Assembly: GCA_029961685.1 (NCBI GenBank)
Contig: JARWKL010000010.1
Span: forward strand, 28,738,111-28,802,110
Direction of reading: 5' to 3'
Length of the DNA: 64,000 nt
From: Aristolochia californica
Lineage: Eukaryota > Streptophyta > Magnoliopsida > Piperales > Aristolochiaceae
The position numbers and the translations under genes were made by a program. The notes below the pieces were generated by a model that was given only the letters and a program-made list of their open reading frames with translations, was not told where the DNA came from and did not search any database. Positions 55,991 through 64,000 of the stretch are shown here, piece after piece; the stretch's first letter is position 1; each line of letters begins with the position of its first letter.

Positions 55991-57130
55991 TTACACCTCC
56001 CCTGGAAGACGAGCTTGTCCTCAAGCTCGGAAGCAGTGTCTGCGCAAGTGTCAACCACGGTATCGGATTGCCACAAGCCAATGAAAGATTATTTTTTTTT
56101 TTCCGAGTTGGCCTGGGTTGACTCGGTATTGGACCCCCGGTCCCGCATGCGACTCAGTTTCTTGCGCTCATCAAATTTTCCTAACTTAGGAAAAATTGAA
56201 TCGGGAGTCATCTTCCTCCTTCGGGGGAAATTTCGCCGACGGCTCTTCTGGGGAAATCGAAAATCTTCCTCCTCCTCATGTCGATCCCGAAATGAGTGGC
56301 CGTCGGACATTGCGGGAACCTCGGCTCCTCCCCTCACGGCACCGACTAAGGCGGGCGACGGTCGTATGCCGTCCTCACGGCACCGCACAGTGCGGAAATT
56401 TCGCCGACGGAGACTCCTACTGCTCCGGCGGTGAATCGCAGCACGTCGCCCCCCCCCCCCCCACCCCCCCCAGAACAGAGACCCCTTGCGGAATTGTCGC
56501 CTATTTCACCGACGGGATCTCCTGCTTCTTCAGTGACGAAGAGAAGTCCTCTGAGGCGTCGGCGCTTGGAATTTTTCCAAGACAGAGTGCTCTCCAAAAC
56601 ACATCCCGATCGAAAGAAGCACCAGAAATATTACCTTCTCCTGTTCGGCAAGGTGTTTTGCTTGTCGTGAGCCTTGTTGGTGTGAATTTGGATTTGAGGT
56701 CTCACCCAATTTGTCCAACACCGACGAGGTGTTAGCAGAAAACCCCTCCGATTTTGGATTTCTTGAGTCCCGGCCGTCAGATTTTGGAAATTTGAAGTCC
56801 AATTTCTGATTTGTGTCCCCAATTTCGGATTTCGCCGCCACTGGAGAGGCAGGGGGCGCTCTGATTTCTTGCGTCTCCTGCCCTTCCGAGACATCTCGAG
56901 CGACTTCTGCAGCGAGTTTCTCTCTCACAGCAAACTCTCCCCCTGCGCTTTGTGACGGCGTTGTGGTCATTCCCCTCGTTAAACTTGTTACGTTGTTCAT
57001 CCGCCCATTCAACCTCTCTATATCGAGATTAAATTTAGAGAATCTCTCTAGGGCAGTATCAAGTTTTCTTTCAAGCAATTCAAAGTATTCATTGGTGTTT
57101 CTCTCTCTCGGGTTACCCTGCTCTGATACC
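55991..57130 (-). pseudogene. Internal region of the composite (copy 2)
   Basis: From the PBS (complement GCTCTGATACC at 57120-57130) downward: a near copy of the 54938-55590 coding remnant (FELLERKLDTALERFSKFNL), C14 and C8 runs at 56449-56471, then an extra roughly 450-bp 3' part ending in the PPT. Next to the PBS there is no LTR-A but LTR-B sequence in opposite orientation, which shows a rearranged junction at 57130/57131. Confidence 0.65.
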
Positions 57131-57654
57131 CTCAAGTTCGGAATTAGCATAACCTAGGGTAATTTAGGTTCTTTCTAGGCTCTCTATTCTAGGGTTCTTG
57201 GCTTGAACTCTCTTGGGGGTTTTCTGCATCCATTGGAGAGTCTTTGAGGAGATCTTGGAAGGAAAAGGAAGAGGAATTACCTTTCTCTTCTGAGTTGCAA
57301 GAGAAGATCATCTCTTTCACGAAAATTCCGGAAAAGGAGAGGTCTTGATGTGAGTCTACCCAGGAAGGAGGACGGGTTCTTGTTGCTAGTTGGGAGTTCC
57401 GAATTCTGGGCAGAGGAGTTCCGAATTTTGTGCTGAGGAGGAGTTCCGAATTCTGGACAGAGGAGTTCCGAATTTTGGGCTGAAGAGGAGTTCTGAATTT
57501 GAACTGAGGAGTTCCGAATTCATTCAAAGAGGTAACTCGAGATTCTATTTTCTTAAGTACAACAGGTTAGAATTCTGTTTTAATTTACCTGTGTGATTAG
57601 TGGTTAAATCCATACGTTAGACAAAAGGGATTCTGTTTCAACTTACCTGCGTGA
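57131..57654 (+). repeat. LTR-B partial, plus strand
   Basis: Inverted relative to 54012-54900. Covers the part from AGTTCGGAATTAGCATAACC to TTACCTGCGTGA, including a shorter version of the AATTCGGAACTCCTC minisatellite (57390-57520). Both LTR-B ends are missing. Confidence 0.75.
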
Positions 57655-58603
57655 AGGGGGAGAGTTTGCTGCGAGAGAGAAATTCGCTGCAGAAGTCGCT
57701 CGAGATGTCTTGGAAGGGCAAGAGACGCAAGAAATCAGCGCGTCCCCTGTCTCTCCAGCGGCGGCGAAATCCGAAATTGGGGACACAAATCAGAAATTGG
57801 ACTCCAAATTTCCAAAATCTAACGGCCGGGACTCAAGAAATCCAAAATTAGAGGGGTTTTCTGCTAACACCTCGTCGGCGTTGGACAAATTGGGTGAGAC
57901 CTCAAATCCGAATTCACACCAACAAGGCTCACGGCAAGCAAAACACTTTGCTGAACAGGAGAAGGTAATATTTCCGGTGCTTCTTCCGATCGGGATGTGT
58001 TTCGGAGAGCACTCTGTCTTGGAAAAATTCCAAGCGCCGACGCCTCAGAGGACTTCTCTTCATCACCGGAGAAGCAAGAGATCCCGTCGGCGAAATAGGC
58101 GACAATTCCTCAAGGGGTCTCTGTTCCGGGGGGGCCAACGGGCTGCGATTCACTGCCGGAGCAGCAAGAGACTCTGTCGGCGAAATTTCCGCACTATGCG
58201 GTGCCGTGAGGACGGCATACGACTGTCGCCCGCCTTAGTCGGTGCCGTGAGGGGAGGAGCCGAGGTTCCTGCAATGTCCGACGGCCGCTCATTTCAGGAT
58301 CAACATGAGGAGGAGGAAGATTTTCGATTTCCCTAGAAGAGCCGTCGGCGAAATTTCCGCCGAAGGAGGAAGATGACTCCCGATTCAATTTTTCCTAAGT
58401 TAGGAAAATTTGATGAGCGCAGGAAACTGAGTCGCACGCGGGACCGGGGGTCCAATACCGAGTCAACCCAGGCCAACTCGGACCGGGTCAACTCGAAAAA
58501 AAAAATCTTTCGCTGGCTTGAGCCAATCCGATACCGTAGTTGACACTTGCGCAGACACTGCTTCCGAGCTTGAGGACAAGCTCGTCTTCTAGGGGGGGTG
58601 TAA
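57655..58603 (+). pseudogene. Internal region of the composite (copy 3, plus strand)
   Basis: Inverted copy of 55991-56949, open for most of 57710-58336 (GQETQEISASPVSP, GDTNQKLDSKFPKS). Lacks the PBS-proximal part. Ends with the PPT-like CTAGGGGGGGTGTAA before LTR-A. Confidence 0.65.
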
Positions 58604-58987
58604 TGTTATGCACGCAATAACATTATTATTTTAGTGTTTTCTTTTATTTACTTTATTTATTTCAGTTTTAGGCCACAAGGGTATTTTTGGAATATTTTAT
58701 TTATAGGGGTATTTTTGTAATATTTTATCTTAAACCCTAACCGGGTGAACCCTATTTAAGGGGTAAGAGTAATGAGAAGCATTGAAGTATTAAAAATTAG
58801 GTTAAATTTAGCATAAAGAGGCTTAGAGTTCTCCTCAACGAGCTCTAGGGTTTTCAAGCGTCCCTTTGGTTTGATCTTTCGTTTTAGTTCTCCATGTCTT
58901 CCTTCAATCCTTACTATCCGTACGGTAATCTGTGGCAGATTGCGGATCCACCCAAAGAATCCTTGTGTCAGATCCGGGACCGTAACA
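58604..58987 (+). repeat. LTR-A, plus-strand copy
   Basis: TGTTATGCACGCAATAACAT to GGGACCGTAACA, 384 bp, closely matching 55601-55990 inverted. TACGT, the target repeat, follows. Confidence 0.85.
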
Positions 58988-59151
58988 TACGTGTCCGTCG
59001 TCTTAATGACCAATGGGTGATTCTAGTCCAATGGAAGGACACCGAACCAACGGCTGCTACATGGGAACAACTGGAAAAATTCAAATAGGTCTACCCAATT
59101 TTTGAGCTTGAGGACAAGCTCTTTCTAACAGTCACCCAAAGGAGGCGGCAA
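58988..59151 (+). pseudogene. Gypsy chromodomain-like C-terminus and PPT
   Basis: RRLNDQWVILVQWKD, ATWEQLEKF, then (after a stop) VYPIFELEDKLF: the chromodomain-like tail of plant chromoviruses. The frame follows directly from 54011 once the composite is removed. PPT at 59138-59151. Confidence 0.8.
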
Positions 59152-59914
59152 TGACTCACTGAGTTAATTACTTTTACTTTCATATTTTATATTACTTTTA
59201 AGTATAGTTTTTTCTTTAAGTATGTAAGGATACATGTCGCAAGGGAAGAATTGTTAATTTTAAAACCTAAACTCTAATGACGTCAAAACCTATTTAGAGG
59301 GAAAAGAAATAGAAGAAAGGCCAACATTGAATTAGGTTAAACAGGGTTTGGAGTTCTCCTTGACAAGCTCTAGGGTTTGGGAGGTCTCCTTGATGAGCTC
59401 CAGGTATAGGTTCTCTCTTGATTTTGGGTTTATTATTTCCCTTTTGAATTATGTTTTGCTATGCTCTTACCGAAGCCAAGGGGGAAGGTTGTTCCCTGTT
59501 TTTGAATTCAATCAATAGCTAGAGCCTCTCCTACGTCCACAACAACAAGAGAGGGCTTCTCTCCCTCATTCCGAGCAAGGGTAAGGGCTTCCCAGCCCTA
59601 TAACGAGAGCAACCTCTAAGAGAGGTGCTTCAACCTCTAATCCAGCGAGGAGCAGGATTAGAGATATCTAATCTCACAACTATGAGTAGCAGCCCTCAGC
59701 CAAGAGGGTCCTAACCCCTCTCAGCAGTGAGCAACCAGAGAACCACCCTTCCTGGCCGTGAGCAGCAAGGGTTTCTCAACCCTTACGGAGAACAACAACT
59801 AAGTTGTAAGACAAGAGACTCTTTTCATCTTTACCGAGAGAACCCGTTCAATAACAGTGCTGGATTCACAAATCCCAAGCTGAGTTACTTGATCCATGGC
59901 TAGGGACCATAACA
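59152..59914 (+). repeat. Gypsy 3' LTR
   Basis: TGACTCACTGAG... to GGGACCATAACA, 763 bp; borders set by the PPT on the left and resumption of minus-strand copia coding on the right. Confidence 0.65.
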
Positions 59915-59915
59915 C

Positions 59916-60151
59916 TTTACATGTTGAACGCTACAAAGGTCACTACCCATAATAACAATATCATCCACATATACTGTCGTAAGAATGTTGCCCTTAGTGG
60001 AATTTTTGGTAAACACTGAGTGATCACTTTCACACCTCCTGAACCCAAGTTTTGTTACCATAATGGTAAATTTATTAAACCAAGCCTGTAAAGATTGTTT
60101 CAACCCACATATTGCTTTATTCAGCCGACATACTTTCTCCCCTTCAACCAC
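59916..60151 (-). pseudogene. copia RT fragment with YVDD
   Basis: Open frame VEGEKVCRLNKAICGLKQSL ... TVYVDDIVIMGSD. Typical CGLKQ (usually YGLKQ) and YVDD motifs. The last residues are encoded by the gypsy LTR. Confidence 0.75.
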
Positions 60152-60891
60152 ATAACTAGGTGGTTGGCATATGTAGACTTCCTAAAACAGTATACCATTC
60201 AAGAAAGAATTCTTCACATCTAACTGATGTAACTCCCATTTAAAATTGCTTGCTAGAGAAATAAGAACTTTGATCGAGTTCATCTTAGCAACAAGAGAAA
60301 AGGTTTCATCATAATCAACACTGGAAGACTAAGTATAAGTTTTAGCAACCAATCGAGCCTTGTATCTAGTAATAGAACCATCTGGATTATACTTTAGGGA
60401 GAAAACCCATTTGCACCCTACTACCTTTTTTTTCTGGGGGAAGAGGCCAAATGCCAAGTGGAATTGAGGTACATAGCCTGAATCTTTTCGTCTACGGCAG
60501 ATTTCCACCTTGGACCAGTGAAAGCCTCCTCATAGCGCTAGGTGGAAGAAGACACTACGAACAAAAAAGAGACACTAGTCAGAGTCACACGATAAGTGGA
60601 AATATAATGAGAGATAGGGTGTGAAGTGGATGGAGGTCTAACAGTAGTGGTGCGGGACTCTTTGCAACGAGCAATGGGCCTAGTATCTTAAGGTGGTCCA
60701 TAAACTACTGGACATGAAGAAGGAGAACATACCTCGAGATTATTTGAAGACTCCACAGGTGACTGATCAACGAGTGTAGAGAGAGGGTCTTTAGAAGATT
60801 GGTCCACAGTCCGAATATCATAATCCACCGGAATAAGTGGCTTTGACATCCATGTAGATGATGAGAAACTAGGAGGAGAGCTAGCAGAAAA

Positions 60892-61454
60892 CTAGGGTTG
60901 ATGCTCGAAAAAGGAAACATTAGCCGAGATAAACGTTTTCTTCAAAGACAAAGAGTAATACACATAGCATTTTCTATATTTGGAATACCCCAAGAAAATG
61001 CATTTAACACCCCAAGGAAGGAATTTGCCCTGGGGAAGCCCCAAGTGATGAACAAAAGATGTGCATCCAAATACCTTAGATGCCAACGGGAAGTCAATTA
61101 AATCTAGAAATAGTTTGGAGAAGGGGGTGGTACCTTTGTGCACATTGGAGGGCATACGGTTAATAAAAAAAAGTAGTGAGAACTGCTTGGAGACCATTCA
61201 TAGACAACATATTTGTTCGGCCAACTTCTACAAGATGGTGATTTTTTGTTTCGGATACGCCATTCTATTGAGGTGTATAAACATAAGACAATTGATGAAT
61301 GATCCCTTTTTCTTGGAAATTTTTTTTGAAAGGTAGAAGAAAAATATTCTTTTCTGTTATTAGACCGAAATTTTTTTACCTTGGTTTTAAATTGATTTTC
61401 CACCATAGCATAAAAGGAGGTAAAAATAGGAAATACCTCAGCCATGTCCTTCAT
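60892..61454 (-). pseudogene. copia integrase fragments
   Basis: Two overlapping minus frames (61454-61104 and 61197-60892). FRSNNRKEYFSSTFQ is the second-Asp region (normally LRSDNGxEY), with the Asp changed to Asn. The second frame holds the C-terminal module (LASKVFGCTSFVH). Confidence 0.7.
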
Positions 61455-61650
61455 TAAATATAACTATGTGACTCTCATGTAATCGTCCACAAATATAAAA
61501 AATACTTGAGATATATTTACGCCATTAACAGGTCCCCACACGTCCGAATGAACTAAAGTAAAAAGCAATATTATTTTGCCTAGGATGACAAATTTATCTA
61601 TGGTGTTTTCCAAGCTCAAAAATTTACATGACAAATGTTAAACAAAGTGG

Positions 61651-62300
61651 TCCAAATTTATAATATAAGATCAATAAAGTGGTACAAATTTCATAAACAA
61701 AATCTGAGTACAAAGGTTCCATGGGCTTGCCCTTGGGCCATGGGGGTAGGAAAACACCCAAGTCAATATTCAATTGTTTGCCCAAAAACTTTGGCATGTA
61801 AAAAGAACTCATGAATCAATTCCTTCCGTAGATTGTTTTACATATGTAATTGTTGTCATCTATAAAATGATGTCGTACTATTATGATTTTCAATTAAAAT
61901 TTGTGTTTACTTCATGATAGCTTTGGCTTTTATTATGATTTTTTAAGGATTGTTTACTTTTTAATAATTTTATTATGTATTTTACTATCATAATATGTTG
62001 TTATAGGTCTATAGGTTTTTGTGTATAATGTAATAGGTTATTCTAAAATTCAAATAGTTTTTATTAATTATTTTGAATTTCTTTGAATTCCTATATTGGA
62101 ATATTTTTTTACTAGTCAAACGGAATTGTAAAAGAACCAATATAGAAATATAACTTATTTTCTATTTATGTACAATTTACGAGATTCTTACTCTTATTAT
62201 CTACTTTATCAAACTGACCAAAGTATGCAATAATCCACATAGTCAAGCCTCTTTACCACTAAGGATCATGACCTCAACTACTCTCAGGCTCTCAATTAAT
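61651..62300. other. AT-rich spacer
   Basis: May include the 5' part of the minus-strand copia relic up to about 61830. Otherwise nothing supported. Confidence 0.35.
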
Positions 62301-62304
62301 CTAA

Positions 62305-62530
62305 CTGCCTTGTTAGTGCACTTTGAAAGTGAAAGTGAAAATACTTTCACTAGTGAAAATAACCAAAAACCTGTTAGTGTACACCATAAGTGGTGAGGGA
62401 AAGTGAATTACCCAGGTAATTCACTTTTACTCATTCTTAAGTAAAACGGGTAAAAGTGAAATCACTCTCTAATGCTAGTGAATTCACTTTCATTCGCATG
62501 CTCACTCGCTCTCTCACTCTTGTTCTATTC
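62305..62530. mobile_element. Possible DNA-transposon end (TTAGTGCAC family)
   Basis: GTTAGTGCACTTTGAAAGTG and, 60 bp on, CCTGTTAGTGTACACC with GGGAAAGTGAATTACC. Similar wording is found at 36950-37030 (GGGCCTGTTAGTGCATAGG, GAGAAAGTGAATTCC). No full TIR pair or TSD identified. Confidence 0.35.
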
Positions 62531-64000
62531 ATTCTGCCCTCTCATTCTTGCAATTCGATATAATAAAATTAAGTATTTGTTTAATAATTTTATTTTATAT
62601 ATTTAATTTAATTAAAATTTCTTAATTTAATTTTTAAATCATTTATTAATTTAAACAAGCTGAAATTTATCTTAGTTTGTTAACAGAATAGTTAAATAAA
62701 ATTATCTTATAAAAATTAAATCTATTAAATTAATTTTATGTTATAAAATACTCTTTTTTATTTATATAAATTCATGATTTTAATATTATATTCAATTTCT
62801 AATTTAAGAGCGAGAATTTGTATACTACAAAAGTAAAAAGTTTGATTAAGTATTTGGATTTTATAAAAGTAAGTATTTGTTTAATCATTTTTCAAAATAT
62901 TTAAATAAATAAATAATATTTAAAAAATTATTAATTTAAAACATGTTAAATTATTTTTAAAATGATTTAATAATTTTTAAAAAAGTTAAATTTATTTTAT
63001 CTTAGTATAATAAAAAAATTTCAAATAAAATTTAAAAATATTTTAATTTTAAATATTTAATTAAATAAATAATCTTAAATTATTTATTTTAAATTATTTT
63101 AAATTATTTATTTAAAACAAGTTAAAATATATTTTAGTTTAGTTAAATAAAAAATATTACAATATTAAATCTATAACATTATTTTTTATAATAAAATACT
63201 CTATTTTTTATTTACATAAATTTATGAATTTTAATATTATATTTAAGTAATATTTTAAGAGTGCGAATTTACATATTAAAAAGTAACAATTTGATTAAGC
63301 ATTTGGATATTATAAAAGTAAATTTTATTTATTTTATATTTTAATTACATAAATAATGTTAATTTATTTATTTATTAATTCAGACATGTTGAAATCTATC
63401 ATAACTTATTAATAAAAAAGTTAAATAAGAAAATCCTATAAAATTTAAATCTATTAGAATATTTTAGGGAATTTTAGGTTACTACCCAATTTTTTTAACA
63501 TAATATCTTAAATAACCAATTTTTTAACGTATTTTTAAAAATACCCAATTTTGACTGGTCAACTATATATGTGTATAGTCAAATGTGACATGTAAGTTTT
63601 GACTGATTAAATGGTAAGTCAACATGCCACATCAACACCCAAAGAGTCTTGTGTCATGTCATCTGACACTTCATAGGCAAGCCAAGTTATCCTCCATGGA
63701 GGATGACATGTCATCTGCCACGTCATTTAATGCCAGGTCGTCCTCCACATTAGTTTGTCTTTTTTCTCCCATTTTCTTTGCACGATTGATTTAAGTTATT
63801 TTGTAATTAATTGTTTTAAAAAAATATTTTTCTAGTTTTTAAAATTCTTACACATTTCATTTCATTACCATCACTTTAATATAATAAAAATATAAAATTT
63901 GATTATTAATTATTTCAAAAATATTTTGAAATATTATTAATACTTTATTTTACTTAATACCTTATTGTAATTATTTTACTTGAAGATATTATTTAATTTA
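62531..64000. other. Very AT-rich DNA with a possible Mutator-like end
   Basis: 62570-63470 is AT-rich with repeated TTAAATATTT/AATAATTTTA words and no coding. 63465-63760 is less AT-rich. It starts GGGAATTTTAGGTTACTACCC and contains repeated TGACATGTCATCTG/CCACGTCA words, which recalls MULE-type ends, but no second end is seen. Confidence 0.3.

Larger units (their letters stand above)
54007..58992. mobile_element. Palindromic composite LTR insertion, TSD TACGT
   Basis: TACGT repeats at 54007-54011 and 58988-58992 bound 54012-58987. Segments in order: LTR-B minus (54012-54900); internal minus (54901-55600); LTR-A minus (55601-55990); internal 3' part minus (55991-56448); internal 5' part minus (56449-57130), a near copy of 54938-55600; LTR-B partial plus (57131-57654); internal plus (57655-58603); LTR-A plus (58604-58987). 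Both outer borders are 3' (U5) ends of LTRs pointing outward. 55601-56949 and 57655-58987 are inverted copies. Confidence 0.8.
52480..59914 (+). mobile_element. Ty3/gypsy chromovirus, 5'-truncated, split by a composite insertion
   Basis: RNase H end, integrase and chromodomain-like C-terminus in gypsy order, then PPT (AAAGGAGGCGGCAA, 59138-59151) and a 3' LTR (59152-59914). A 4976-bp composite (54012-58987) with TSD TACGT lies inside the pol C-terminal part. Its removal reconnects one frame. Gag, protease and RT are missing left of 52480, where a copia LTR abuts. Confidence 0.8.
59915..61650 (-). mobile_element. Minus-strand copia relic (RT and integrase)
   Basis: Read on the minus strand: integrase core remnants (61454 down to 61104: FYAMVENQFKTKVKKFRSNN), integrase C-terminal part (61197 down to 60892: FGCTSFVHHLG, CIFLGYSKYRKCYVYY), a linker, then RT (60560 down to 59915) with KAICGLKQSLQAWFNKF and YVDDIVIMGSD. 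The YVDD catalytic motif is intact. Broken by stops and by the gypsy insertion at 59914. No LTR seen. Confidence 0.75.

Overview
This window looks like nuclear DNA from a flowering plant. It has intron-bearing plant genes, LTR retrotransposons primed from initiator-Met tRNA, hAT and small TIR transposons, and very AT-rich spacers. The lineage cannot be resolved from the sequence alone. Only three cellular genes are convincing. They are a DUF3475/DUF668 protein gene (minus strand, 1229-2707), a 14-exon SRRM1-like PWI/RS splicing co-activator gene (plus, 21998-27706), and a 5-exon plastid pTAC16-type NAD(P)-binding protein gene (plus, 30311-32503). Every exon junction I give keeps the frame and uses GT/AG.

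Layout. 1-738: end of a hAT transposon. 1229-4400: the DUF668 gene, its promoter and spacer. 4420-12626: a copia RNase H scrap on the minus strand, then a decayed full-length copia element (copia-1) that hosts a solo LTR and a small TIR transposon. 12627-16603: a transposon-like stretch carrying what looks like the first coding exon of a TPR gene, then LTR pieces. 16604-20262: a second, 3'-truncated copia element. 21998-32503: the gene island (SRRM1-like and PTAC16). 32826-36832: an RT-less Tnt1-like copia element. 36950-52479: nested LTR elements, including one complete non-coding element and a hAT element. 52480-59914: a Ty3/gypsy chromovirus split by a 5-kb palindromic composite of LTR elements. 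59915-61650: a minus-strand copia relic. 61650-64000: AT-rich DNA with traces of DNA transposons.

The genes do not form a pathway. The interest lies in how the transposable elements are put together. Several insertions can be bounded to the base by target-site duplications: CTAAG (solo LTR), GTGTA (Tnt1-like copia), ATTTG (non-coding LTR element), CTTGAGAG (hAT), TACGT (palindromic composite) and TTAA (TIR element). Two of these, the Tnt1-like element and the composite, have a U5-type LTR end at BOTH outer borders in inverted orientation. Ordinary retrotransposon integration does not give that layout. Other recurrent oddities are long G or C homopolymers at or near polypurine tracts and TE ends, and six two-copy tandem duplications of about 87-223 bp. 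I found no tRNA, rRNA, CRISPR array, or intact novel protein-coding system.
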